A DNA stretch of 64,000 bases, from NCBI RefSeq assembly GCF_030812195.1, contig NZ_JAUSSF010000001.1:1240001-1304000 (forward strand), given 5' to 3'. This DNA comes from Chryseobacterium lathyri. GTDB taxonomy: Bacteria > Bacteroidota > Bacteroidia > Flavobacteriales > Weeksellaceae. The notes beneath the pieces were generated by a model. It was not told where the DNA came from. It made no database searches and worked only from the letters and a program-made list of their open reading frames with translations. The translations under genes were made by a program, and so were the position numbers. This document shows, piece by piece, positions 53,392 to 62,027 of this stretch (position 1 is the first letter of the stretch; each line of letters opens with the position of its first letter).

Positions 53392-54443
53392 AAATGGATG
53401 AACTCATCAAACAAATAATTCGCATCTTCTGGGCCTGGGCTTGCTTCCGGGTGGTACTGAACGGAGAAGCAAGGGTGGATCTTGTGTTTCAAACCTTCAT
53501 TGGTTCTGTCGTTTAGGGCGATGTGGGTCTCAATTAAGTCTGTTCTTTTAAGACTTTCCTGATCTACCGCATAGCCGTGGTTCTGAGAAGTGATGGATAC
53601 TTTGTTTTTTTCAAGATCCAGTACAGGGTGGTTTCCTCCTCTGTGTCCGAACTTCAGTTTGAAGGTTTTTGCACCACAAGCCAAACCGATTAACTGATGT
53701 CCTAAGCAGATTCCGAAGATGGGAACTTTCCCTAATAATCCACGGATCATCTCTAATGCCTGAGGGTTGTCTTCAGGATCGCCAGGACCGTTTGAAAGCA
53801 TAATTCCATCCGGATCCATTAACAAAATTTCTTCTGCTGTGGTGTCGTGGGAAACTACAGTGATATCACAGTTTCTTTGAGACAGCTCTCTGATAATCCC
53901 TAACTTGGAACCAAAATCCACCAGCACTACTTTAAATCCTCTACCAGGGTTAGCGTAAGGAGTTTTAGTAGAAACCATTTCTACCTGGTTGGTAGGAAAA
54001 GTTGTAGATTTTAGCTCCGCTACCACCGCATTTTCGTCAGCATCAACATTTACAATCTTTCCTTTTACCACTCCGTAATTACGTAGAATCCTTGTTAGTC
54101 TTCTGGTGTCTATTCCTGAAATTCCTGAAAGATTTTTCTTTTTAAATAACTCATCTAAAGTGATCTGAGTACGGAAATTGGAAGGAAGATCGCAAAGCTC
54201 TTTTATGATAAGCCCTTTAATAGCCGGCTCGATACTTTCATAATCATCACGGTTAATACCATAATTTCCGATAAGCGGATAGGTCATGCAAACAATCTGA
54301 CCGCAGTATGACGGATCGGAGATCAACTCCTGATACCCTGTCATTCCGGTATTGAAAACTACTTCTCCGGCAGTTTCCAATTCTGCTCCGAAACCTTCTC
54401 CATGAAACACTTCACCGGACTCCAGTATTAATTTTTTCTTCAT
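53361..54443 (-). CDS. carA: Carbamoyl-phosphate synthase small subunit
   Basis: 360 residues. N-terminal small-subunit domain (LILESGEVFHGEGFGAE, VVFNTGMTGYQE), then class I glutaminase with the nucleophile Cys in GICLGHQLIGLA and the His/Glu pair in VQYHPEASPGPED. It splits glutamine and channels ammonia to CarB. 76 bp downstream of pyrB on the same strand. Confidence 0.97.
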   Translation of the reverse strand: MKKKLILESGEVFHGEGFGAELETAGEVVFNTGMTGYQELISDPSYCGQIVCMTYPLIGNYGINRDDYESIEPAIKGLIIKELCDLPSNFRTQITLDELFKKKNLSGISGIDTRRLTRILRNYGVVKGKIVNVDADENAVVAELKSTTFPTNQVEMVSTKTPYANPGRGFKVVLVDFGSKLGIIRELSQRNCDITVVSHDTTAEEILLMDPDGIMLSNGPGDPEDNPQALEMIRGLLGKVPIFGICLGHQLIGLACGAKTFKLKFGHRGGNHPVLDLEKNKVSITSQNHGYAVDQESLKRTDLIETHIALNDRTNEGLKHKIHPCFSVQYHPEASPGPEDANYLFDEFIHLMYQFKNVTV

Positions 54444-54519
54444 TTTATTTATCTCTTTATTCTATTTTATTCTGTATAACTTATTTGTATAATGTCGGTT
54501 GTATAAAGTATTTTACCTT

Positions 54520-55416
54520 TTACAATTCCTTAAAGGTATATCCTTCTTTTTCCAGGGTTTCTTTCAAAATCGCCATTCTTGCGAATACACCATTCTGCAT
54601 CTGTCTAAAAATTCTTGAACGTTCACATTCTACAAGGTCTGTATCAATTTCAACACCTCTGTTAATGGGAGCGGGGTGCATAATGATGGCGCCCTCTTTC
54701 ATTGCTTTTTCTCTTTCTTTCGTAAGACCATATTTTCTGTGGTATTCGGAAGCGGAGTAACTCATTTTTGCATCATGTCTTTCGTGCTGGATTCTTAATA
54801 ACATTAGCACATCTACCTCAGCGATTAACTGGTCAACCGGCAAATAAGTTCCATTAATCAAAGCACCTTCATCAAACCAGTCTTCAGGCCCGGAGAAATA
54901 TACTTTAGCTCCTAATCTTCTCAGTGCTTCTGCATTGGAATTCGCTACACGGCTATGTTTCACATCTCCTACGATTCCTATTTTCAGACCTTCGAATTTT
55001 CCGAATTCCTGAAAAATCGTCATCAGGTCCAACATGCATTGGGAAGGATGGTTTCCTGTTCCGTCTCCTCCGTTGATTACCGGAATATTGATGTTTTTTA
55101 GCTCTTCAAAATACCTGTCTTTTTTATCTCTGATCACCACCAGATTTACACCCAGGCTTTCAATGGTTTTTACGGTATCATAAAGACTCTCCCCTTTATT
55201 TACAGAACTGTGGGAAGCATCAAAAGGTATTACCTGTAGACCAAGTTTTCTTTCTGCAATATCAAAACTTGTCTTTGTTCTTGTGCTGTCTTCGAAAAAA
55301 AGGTTTGAGCAGAAAATTTCTCCTTCAATTTTTGCAGTTTTCCCGTTGGCAAAAGCCAATGCTTCGGTCAGTATACTGTTGATTCTCTCTGTGCTTAGTT
55401 CTGTAATCGTAAACAT
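54520..55416 (-). CDS. pyrB: Aspartate carbamoyltransferase, catalytic chain
   Basis: 298 residues. Carbamoyl-phosphate site STRTKTSF (in [20 protein letters not shown]), [11 protein letters not shown] and the C-terminal [13 protein letters not shown]. First step of pyrimidine synthesis from carbamoyl phosphate. No pyrI regulatory gene follows; carA does. Regulation: a consensus promoter (55540-55570), a 23-codon leader frame (55462-55533) and a terminator hairpin (55437-55463) precede it. Confidence 0.97.
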   Translation of the reverse strand: MFTITELSTERINSILTEALAFANGKTAKIEGEIFCSNLFFEDSTRTKTSFDIAERKLGLQVIPFDASHSSVNKGESLYDTVKTIESLGVNLVVIRDKKDRYFEELKNINIPVINGGDGTGNHPSQCMLDLMTIFQEFGKFEGLKIGIVGDVKHSRVANSNAEALRRLGAKVYFSGPEDWFDEGALINGTYLPVDQLIAEVDVLMLLRIQHERHDAKMSYSASEYHRKYGLTKEREKAMKEGAIIMHPAPINRGVEIDTDLVECERSRIFRQMQNGVFARMAILKETLEKEGYTFKEL

Positions 55417-55436
55417 AATTCTTAATTTTTGAGCAT

Positions 55437-55463
55437 AAAAAAAGCGAAGACAAGATCTTCGCT
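55437..55463 (-). terminator. Attenuator hairpin ahead of pyrB
   Basis: Minus strand AGCGAAGA-5 nt-TCTTCGCT followed by seven T, only 20 bp before the pyrB start. The stop codon of the leader frame overlaps the first bases of the stem. A second stem-loop (GGGCG-AAAG-CGCCC, 55485-55498) lies inside the leader frame. Confidence 0.7.
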
Positions 55464-55533
55464 AATAATAATAAATATCGTAAAGGGCGCTTTCGCCCGG
55501 TAAATCTAATGATATAAACACTCTTTTATTCAT
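55462..55533 (-). CDS. Candidate pyrB leader peptide (23 codons)
   Basis: Begins MNKRVFIS and ends LYDIYYY-stop; the last seven codons are U-rich (UUU/UAU/AUU type). The ATG lies 7 bp after the -7 box, so the message would be almost or fully leaderless. The stop overlaps the attenuator stem, the geometry of the E. coli pyrBI leader. Too short to prove by composition. Confidence 0.5.
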   Translation of the reverse strand: MNKRVFISLDLPGESALYDIYYY

Positions 55534-55539
55534 TAGGTG

Positions 55540-55570
55540 CAAAGATACAAAAATTTCACGAATCTACAAA
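55540..55570 (-). promoter_or_regulatory. Consensus promoter of the pyrB-carA-carB operon
   Basis: TTTG (55567-55570), exactly 19 bp, TATCTTTG (55540-55547): full match to the Bacteroidetes consensus. Confidence 0.8.
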
Positions 55571-55657
55571 ACCAAAGTTTCAAATAAATTAAAACCTCTT
55601 TAATCTTCCCTTACTTTCATTTATAATTGATATTTTTGTTAAAACTCAAACTATTCT

Positions 55658-56119
55658 ATGGATTTAAAAGACAAAATGATCCTCAGCATTATTCAGGAAG
55701 ACTCTACTTTATCTGTTAAAGAAATTTCAGAAAAGATCGGTCTTACGTTTACTCCTACTTATGAACGTATCAAACAGCTGGAAAAACAGGGCATCATTGA
55801 AAAATATGTTGGTCTTCTAAACCGTGAAAAGCTGGGCCTGAATATTGTGGTCTACTGTAATGTCCGTCTTAAGGAGCAATCCCAGAAAGTACTGGAAACC
55901 TTTGAGAAAAACATTATGAAATATGATGAAGTCCAGGAGATCATCAGTCTTTCCGGCGAATATGATTATATGCTTAAGATCATTGCAAAGGATATTAATT
56001 CGTATAATGATTTCGCAGTGAATGTGATCTCAAACATTCCCAATATCGGGCAGTATCACAGCTCTATCGTGCTTCACGAGGTGAAAAAATCCACTAAATT
56101 TAAAATTGATCTGGAATAA
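55658..56119 (+). CDS. Lrp/AsnC-family transcription regulator
   Basis: 153 residues. N-terminal HTH (LDLKDKMILSIIQEDSTLSV-like start; ISEKIGLTFTPTYERIKQLE) and a C-terminal RAM ligand-binding domain (YDEVQEIISLSGEYDYMLKI). Amino-acid-responsive regulators; the position between the pyr and arg operons suggests it may regulate one of them (inference). A TATTTTTG box (55631-55638) lies 20 bp upstream. Divergent from pyrB. Confidence 0.92.
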   Translation: MDLKDKMILSIIQEDSTLSVKEISEKIGLTFTPTYERIKQLEKQGIIEKYVGLLNREKLGLNIVVYCNVRLKEQSQKVLETFEKNIMKYDEVQEIISLSGEYDYMLKIIAKDINSYNDFAVNVISNIPNIGQYHSSIVLHEVKKSTKFKIDLE

Positions 56120-56304
56120 AATTTATTAAGGTAATCTCCAATATCATTTACTGTTTCTCAATTGGGTAAAGCAAACCATTAAGACAGCTTTCCGGTTAAG
56201 ATAAAATAGAGATCTCAAGGTAAAAGTAAGATTACAGGCTTACATTATCTTTTGATTTTTCTTAACTGCAGTTAAAAGTTTATATATCATTAATGGTTGA
56301 TACG

Positions 56305-57609
56305 CTAACCCAATAATTTATTCTTCAGCTTGTTGAACTGATATTCTATTTTATCCAGACAAAGATTCCCTATACTTCCCTGATGACTATGATCAAGATT
56401 TTTAGCCTTAAACTCAAATTCATTATTTTCAATCTCCTGCCCTATTTTTACATAAGCATCACGGAATGAGCTTCCCTTTTTCACTTCTTCATTGATCTTC
56501 TCCACACTGAAAAGGTATTTATACTTCTCATCTTCCAGAATTCCATCTTTCACCTGAATATTCGGAAGGGTATAACTTAAAATTTCCAGACATTCTTTCA
56601 GCGAATCAATAGCCGGGAAAAGGATTTCTTTAGTCAGCTGTACATCTCTGTGATAGCCTGACGGCAGATTGTTTGTTAATAATATTAACTCATTCGGTAA
56701 AGACTGAATTCTGTTGCATCGCGCACGAACCAGTTCGAAAATATCCGGATTCTTTTTGTGAGGCATGATGCTGCTTCCGGTGGTAAATTCTTTTGGAAAG
56801 CTTATAAAATCAAAGTTCTGGTTTAAATACAAACAGACATCATAAGCAAACTTCCCAAGTGTTCCAGCTAAAGTAGCCATTGCCATCGACAGCATTTTTT
56901 CCGATTTCCCGCGGGTCATCTGTGCGTACACAGAATTATAGTTCATCGACTGAAAACCTAAGTTGTAGGTTGTACTTTCACGATCAATAGGAAAAGAGGA
57001 ACCGTATCCTGCTGCTGAGCCTAAAGGATTCTTATTGATGATATTCTTCACCGAAAACAACAGTTCAACATCATCTAATAATGCTTCAGCATACGCTCCA
57101 AACCACAATCCAAATGAAGACGGCATTGCAATCTGAAGGTGGGTATAGCCCGGAAGCAGTATATTTTTATGCTGATCAGCTAATTTGATTAAAATTTGAA
57201 AAAATCTATCAGTCAGAGCTGTTATGTCACGAATCTCATCCAGCAGATAAAGTTTGATATCCAGTAAAACCTGATCATTCCGTGATCTTGCCGTATGGAT
57301 CTTCTTTCCGGTATCGCCTAATTTTTCAATTAATATCGCTTCAACCTGAGAATGGATATCTTCCGCTTCTTTATCAATCTCAAATGTTCCGTTCTCGACA
57401 TCTTTTAAAATATCTGCCAAAACAGAAAGCATCTGTTCTGATTCTTCACCGGAGATAATTCCGGTTTCTGCCAACATCTGACAATGTGCCATGGAACCTT
57501 TAACATCATATTTTGCTAAACGTTCGTCAAAGTCAAGATCTTTCCCGACTGTAAATTTGTTGACAAGTATATTGGTGGCCAGGTCGTCCTTCTGCCATAT
57601 TTTTTTCAT
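56305..57609 (-). CDS. argH: Argininosuccinate lyase
   Basis: 434 residues. Fumarase/aspartase-superfamily signature GSSIMPHKKNPD (about 287-298), HSQVEAILIEKLGDTGKKIH and LPGYTHLQIAMPS. Last step of arginine synthesis: argininosuccinate to arginine plus fumarate. Last gene of the arg run, 246 bp after argE. Confidence 0.96.
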   Translation of the reverse strand: MKKIWQKDDLATNILVNKFTVGKDLDFDERLAKYDVKGSMAHCQMLAETGIISGEESEQMLSVLADILKDVENGTFEIDKEAEDIHSQVEAILIEKLGDTGKKIHTARSRNDQVLLDIKLYLLDEIRDITALTDRFFQILIKLADQHKNILLPGYTHLQIAMPSSFGLWFGAYAEALLDDVELLFSVKNIINKNPLGSAAGYGSSFPIDRESTTYNLGFQSMNYNSVYAQMTRGKSEKMLSMAMATLAGTLGKFAYDVCLYLNQNFDFISFPKEFTTGSSIMPHKKNPDIFELVRARCNRIQSLPNELILLTNNLPSGYHRDVQLTKEILFPAIDSLKECLEILSYTLPNIQVKDGILEDEKYKYLFSVEKINEEVKKGSSFRDAYVKIGQEIENNEFEFKAKNLDHSHQGSIGNLCLDKIEYQFNKLKNKLLG

Positions 57610-57798
57610 ATTCTATTTTTTACAATATTCAATTCGTTTCAACCTGCCCAGCAGAGCATCCTTATTAATTAAACTATAAAAAAACATCTCCACATTCAAA
57701 AGCCTTTGTCTTTAATTTTCTTTTTTGCATAAATCTTTATTAAAAACTAAGCTTTATTGCCTGCTGAGCCTGGTTAAAACATTATTTTTAGATTAATA

Positions 57799-57854
57799 GA
57801 TTTCAGACATCAGATATCAGACTGTTGAAAATCTGGTGTCTGGAATCTGATATC
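57799..57854. repeat. Imperfect inverted repeat between argE and argH
   Basis: GATTTCAGACATCAGATATC (57799-57818) pairs with the segment ending at 57854 (its complement reads GATATCAGATTCCAGACACC). Ten bases lie between the arms. Made of CAGA-type units, like dispersed intergenic repeats of Chryseobacterium. It begins right after the argE stop and may act as a terminator or mRNA stabiliser. Confidence 0.5.
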
Positions 57855-57855
57855 T

Positions 57856-58938
57856 TTATAAAACTTTTTCCAAGATCCTGATATAGACCTCAATTCCTTC
57901 TTCAATCTCTTTTATATAGATGTATTCATCCGCCGTGTGGGAACGCCTGCTGTCACCGGGACCTACTTTTACGGATGTGCACGGAATAATTGCCTGGTCA
58001 GACGATGTTGGCGAGCCATAAGTTGTCCTTCCAATTTCCAGACCTGCCTGAACAAAAGGATGATCCATTTCGATTTTTGAGGAATTTAACCTGAAAGATC
58101 TGGCTGCTAATGAAGATTTCATCTGTGACTGAATGATTTCAAAAGCTTCCTTATTGGAATATTCATCGGTAACCCTTACATCCAGGGTGAATGTGCAGGC
58201 TTCCGGAACTACATTATGCTGAACACCGGCATGAATACCTGACAATGTAACCTTAACTTCACCTAAATAATCTGAAACCTTAGGAAATTTAAAATTCAGA
58301 ATATTCCGGAGATCTTCCATACATTTTACAATGGAGTTATCGTCATTCGGATGAGCAGCGTGAGAAGGAGTTCCTTTCATTTCCCCGTCTATGACCAAAA
58401 GTCCTTTTTCCGCGATCGCCAGATTCATCTGCGTGGGTTCTCCTACAATGGCGAGCTCTATGTTCGGAAGCTGTGGAAATAAGGCCTCAATTCCATCAAA
58501 TCCTGAAATCTCCTCCTCAGCCGTCAAAGCAATAACTAAATTATATTTTAAATCTTCTTTCTCATAAAAATGTAAAAAAACCTGGACCATGGAAACCAGA
58601 GAAGCTCCGGCATCATTACTCCCCAATCCGTATAGTTTTCCGTCCTGCTCAACCGGGAGAAAAGGGTCTAATGTGTACGCTTTATTCGGCTTTACGGTGT
58701 CGTGATGCGTATTCAGCAGAATGGACGGCTTCAATGTGTCAAAATTTTTATTGACTGCCCAGATATTGTTTTTAAATCGTTTTGCAGGAATATGATGTTC
58801 CTTAAAAAAATTCTCAATTTCTACAGACGTATTGTATTCATCTTTGCTGAACGAAGGAATTGCAATCAGTTTTTTAAGCAATTCCACTGCCTGAGTCAGC
58901 AGCTCTTCTTTACTATAAACAGATTTCAGTTCCTCCAT
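57856..58938 (-). CDS. argE: M20-family acetylornithine (succinylornithine) deacylase
   Basis: 360 residues. Metal ligands in LLNTHHDTVKP and YGLGSNDAGAS, catalytic Glu pair in TAEEEISGFDG, dimerisation-domain GTPSHAAHP, and a final histidine in RRSHTADEYI. Removes the acyl group from N-acylornithine or the citrulline derivative. Overlaps the argB end by 26 bp. Confidence 0.9.
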   Translation of the reverse strand: MEELKSVYSKEELLTQAVELLKKLIAIPSFSKDEYNTSVEIENFFKEHHIPAKRFKNNIWAVNKNFDTLKPSILLNTHHDTVKPNKAYTLDPFLPVEQDGKLYGLGSNDAGASLVSMVQVFLHFYEKEDLKYNLVIALTAEEEISGFDGIEALFPQLPNIELAIVGEPTQMNLAIAEKGLLVIDGEMKGTPSHAAHPNDDNSIVKCMEDLRNILNFKFPKVSDYLGEVKVTLSGIHAGVQHNVVPEACTFTLDVRVTDEYSNKEAFEIIQSQMKSSLAARSFRLNSSKIEMDHPFVQAGLEIGRTTYGSPTSSDQAIIPCTSVKVGPGDSRRSHTADEYIYIKEIEEGIEVYIRILEKVL

Positions 58939-59707
58939 GATGGCTTTCTATATGTTTTTTTAATCGGTTTTCTTTAATTAAGAATACCTTGTTTACATTA
59001 TTTTTTACTGCTCCGAGAGCATTTTCAAGTTTCGGCAAAATTCCTTTGTGCAGTTTCCCTGCTTCTTTTAATACAGAAAATTCTTCTGCGGATACACTTT
59101 TTATAACGGATCCGGGATCTTCAATATTTTCTAAAACTCCCTCTTTATCAAAACAATACAATAATTCCACATCATATTTTGAAGATAAAGCCTGAGCAAT
59201 TACCGAAGCAATCGTATCTGCGTTTGTATTAAAAAGATTTCCTTTTTTATCATGGGTAATCGCTGAAAAAACAGGGACAAGTTTAAGTTTAATCAATTTT
59301 GAGATCAGTTTCCTGTTTACACTTTTCTTCTCAATATCTCCTACAAATCCGAAATCTATTTCTGCATGTTCTCTTTTTTTGGCTTTAATCAAATTCGCAT
59401 CAGCTCCGGAAAAACCGATTGCCCTGCATTTTTTCTGCTGAAGTTTTGCCACTATATTTTTATTGATACTTCCTGCATACACCATTGCCACAATATCCAG
59501 CGTATCTTTATCCGTGATTCTCCGCCCGTTGATCATTTTTTGTTCAACGCCTAATTTATCAGCCAGAGTGGTTGCCAGTTTTCCGCCACCGTGAACCAAA
59601 ATTTTCTTTTCCTTAATTTCAGAAAACTGTTCCAAAAATTCGTTCAATAATTCCTCATCATCAATTAAATTACCGCCGATTTTTATGATGTATAGTTTTT
59701 CTTTCAT
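58913..59707 (-). CDS. argB: Acetylglutamate kinase
   Basis: 264 residues from the ATG at 59707 (MKEKLYIIKIGGNLID). AAK-fold marks: IIKIGGN, VHGGGKLATTLADKLG, GRRITDKDTLDIV, NTNADTIASVIA. Phosphorylates N-acylglutamate. Follows argF' after 54 bp and overlaps argE. Confidence 0.94.
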   Translation of the reverse strand: MKEKLYIIKIGGNLIDDEELLNEFLEQFSEIKEKKILVHGGGKLATTLADKLGVEQKMINGRRITDKDTLDIVAMVYAGSINKNIVAKLQQKKCRAIGFSGADANLIKAKKREHAEIDFGFVGDIEKKSVNRKLISKLIKLKLVPVFSAITHDKKGNLFNTNADTIASVIAQALSSKYDVELLYCFDKEGVLENIEDPGSVIKSVSAEEFSVLKEAGKLHKGILPKLENALGAVKNNVNKVFLIKENRLKKHIESHHGGTEICL

Positions 59708-59761
59708 TGTAATCATTTTTGAAAATTCTTACCTCTTATCCTTGACGAGGGCTGATTTCCG

Positions 59762-60721
59762 TTATTTAGAATTCAATTCATCCAGAATCTCTGAAAAAAC
59801 CGCCTGGGCAGAAAAAATCCGGTTTTTGGCCTGCTGATAGATGATTGAGTTATCTCCGTCCATCACTTCATCACTCAGTTCTACATTACGACGGACAGGA
59901 AGACAGTGCATTACTTTTGCCTGATTGGTATTTTCCAGTTTTTCTCCAGTCAGCATCCAGTTGTCTTTCACTTCCGGCATGGCTGCGTATTCATCAAAAG
60001 AGGACCAGTTTTTTACATAGATAAAATCTGCATCTTGTAAAGCTTCATCCTGATTATGGATAACTTTCACATCTTTTGTAAAGTTCTTATCCAAATCATA
60101 GCCTTTAGGATTAGCGATCACGAAATCAACATCCATTTCCTGTATCCATTCTGCAAAAGAATTTCCAACGGCCTGAGCAATAGGTTTGATATGTGGTGCC
60201 CAGGTCAGAACTACTTTCGGCTTACGTTCTTCCTTCCAGTTTTCTGTAATGGTAATACAGTCTGCCAGACTTTGCAGCGGATGTCGTGTTGCTGATTCCA
60301 GAGAAACCACGGGTACTTTTGCATGCTGCTCAAACTGGCTCAGGATACTTTCATTAACATCGTCTTCTTTAGATTTCATTCCTGCAAAACAACGTACTGC
60401 AATTATGTCACAGTATTGGTTTAATACTTCAATAGCATCTTTGATATGTTCAACAGTATCGCCATTCATTACGGCTCCGTCTGCAAATTCAAGGTTCCAG
60501 GCTTCCTGGGCTGCATTTAAAGTCAGAACATTCAATCCCAAATTCTGGGCTGCGATCTGGCTGCTTAAACGGGTTCTTAAACTTGAATTTAAAAATACAA
60601 GTCCTATGGTTTTCCCCTTTCCTTTTTCTGTTTCGGAATGAGGATTTTCTTTAATTTGTAAAGCTTTTTTTATGATTTCCTGTAAGTTTTCTACATCGCT
60701 TACAGAGGTGAATTTTTTCAT
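59762..60721 (-). CDS. argF': N-acetyl/N-succinyl-ornithine carbamoyltransferase
   Basis: 319 residues. Carbamoyl-phosphate loop SSLRTRLSS, WNLEFADGAVMNGDTVEHIK, the HPLQSLAD region and HCLPVRRN. Sequence style is that of Bacteroides fragilis ArgF' (N-succinylornithine transcarbamylase, Pro90). Residue 90 here is Val, where the acetyl-specific Xanthomonas enzyme has Glu92. Small residues at this point favour succinylornithine in published mutants, so the succinyl pathway is likely but unproven. Confidence 0.92.
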   Translation of the reverse strand: MKKFTSVSDVENLQEIIKKALQIKENPHSETEKGKGKTIGLVFLNSSLRTRLSSQIAAQNLGLNVLTLNAAQEAWNLEFADGAVMNGDTVEHIKDAIEVLNQYCDIIAVRCFAGMKSKEDDVNESILSQFEQHAKVPVVSLESATRHPLQSLADCITITENWKEERKPKVVLTWAPHIKPIAQAVGNSFAEWIQEMDVDFVIANPKGYDLDKNFTKDVKVIHNQDEALQDADFIYVKNWSSFDEYAAMPEVKDNWMLTGEKLENTNQAKVMHCLPVRRNVELSDEVMDGDNSIIYQQAKNRIFSAQAVFSEILDELNSK

Positions 60722-60775
60722 TTGATGATTTTTTTCTTGTTAATTGAATTGTATAATCTCAATCCTATTTGTGAT

Positions 60776-61915
60776 TTAAATCTTATCTAAAACCACTTTT
60801 AAGGCACTGACAAAAAGATCTGTCTCTTCTTGTCCGATATTAAGTGCCGGAAGGATCCTCAATACACTTTTATCATTGGAATTTCCTGTAAAAATGTGAT
60901 GATCGTACAATAAACTTTTCCGCACTTCTGAACAGTCCTGATCCAGTTCTACTCCAATCATCAATCCTTTCCTTCGGATGGACTTGATATGTGGAAAGCC
61001 TTTCAATTCGTTTTCAATATAATTACCCATTTTCTGAGCATTTGCCATGAGATCTTCATCCTTCATAACATCCAGAACAGCAATTGCCGCTGCACAGGCT
61101 AAGTGATTTCCGCCGAAAGTTGTTCCCAGCAAACCATTGGTTGCCTGAAATTTTGGATGAATCAAAACACCTCCAATTGGAAAGCCATTCCCCATCCCTT
61201 TTGCAGTAGTGATCATATCCGGCTCTATTCCAAACTCCTGATGAGCAAAGAAATATCCGCTTCTTCCGTATCCCGACTGAACTTCATCAAGAATCAGTGC
61301 TGCATCATATTTTTCACACAGATCCTTAATTTTGGATAAAAATTCTACTGTTGGAATCATAATTCCGCCTACCCCCTGAATTCCTTCAATAATAACAGAT
61401 GAAATTTCATTTCCCTGTGTTTCAAAAATCTCTTCAAGCTGTTTGATATCATTCCATTCAGATTTGATGAATCTTTCAGAAAAATTGACAGGGGCAACAA
61501 TCTTTGGATTATCTGTCACAGAAACCGCCGCAGAAGTTCTGCCGTGGAATGATCCTGAGAAATAAAGCACTTTGCTTTTTCCGTTATGGAAAGAGGCCAG
61601 CTTCAATGCATTTTCATTGGCTTCAGCCCCTGAATTGCACAGAAAAAGGTTATAATTCTCATATCCTGAAAGCGTTCCCAGTTTTTCAGCCAGTTCAGTC
61701 TGTAATTCGTTCTGAACAGAATTTGAATAGAATGAAATTTTCTCCAGCTGCTGCTTTAATTTATTTTGATAATGCGGATGATTGTGTCCGATGGAAATCA
61801 CGGCGTGACCACCATAAAAGTCAAGATATTTTTCTCCTTTGTCATCCCAAAGAAAAGAGCCCTTAGCTTTTACCGGATTTATGTTGAATAATGGATATAC
61901 GTTGAATAAATTCAT
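60776..61915 (-). CDS. argD: Acetylornithine (succinylornithine) aminotransferase
   Basis: 379 residues. Class III PLP aminotransferase: FLCNSGAEANENALKLA, LILDEVQSGYGRSG and PLP lysine in TTAKGMGNGFPIGG. Converts N-acylglutamate semialdehyde to N-acylornithine. Between argC (112 bp upstream) and argF' (54 bp). Confidence 0.94.
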   Translation of the reverse strand: MNLFNVYPLFNINPVKAKGSFLWDDKGEKYLDFYGGHAVISIGHNHPHYQNKLKQQLEKISFYSNSVQNELQTELAEKLGTLSGYENYNLFLCNSGAEANENALKLASFHNGKSKVLYFSGSFHGRTSAAVSVTDNPKIVAPVNFSERFIKSEWNDIKQLEEIFETQGNEISSVIIEGIQGVGGIMIPTVEFLSKIKDLCEKYDAALILDEVQSGYGRSGYFFAHQEFGIEPDMITTAKGMGNGFPIGGVLIHPKFQATNGLLGTTFGGNHLACAAAIAVLDVMKDEDLMANAQKMGNYIENELKGFPHIKSIRRKGLMIGVELDQDCSEVRKSLLYDHHIFTGNSNDKSVLRILPALNIGQEETDLFVSALKVVLDKI

Positions 61916-61937
61916 GTCTTGTTATAAATAATAATTG

Positions 61938-62025
61938 ATAAATGATGAATGATTGTTGCGAGGTTCGAGCTGTCGGGCTTAAATTCACAATTGACTTATT
62001 GACTATTCACTTTATTAATCATTCA
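61938..62025. repeat. Intergenic repeat between argC and argD
   Basis: TGAATGATT (61946-61954) and AATCATTCA (62017-62025) are inverted; between them TTGAC and ATTCACTTT-type units recur (ATTCACAATTGACTTATTGA, CTATTCACTTT). It resembles dispersed TGA/TCA-rich intergenic repeats of the group. No gene. Confidence 0.4.
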
Positions 62026-62027
62026 CT

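Noticed and set aside
60186..60641. Plus-strand open frame of 151 codons inside argF'
   Set aside because: Antisense shadow; no recognisable protein features.
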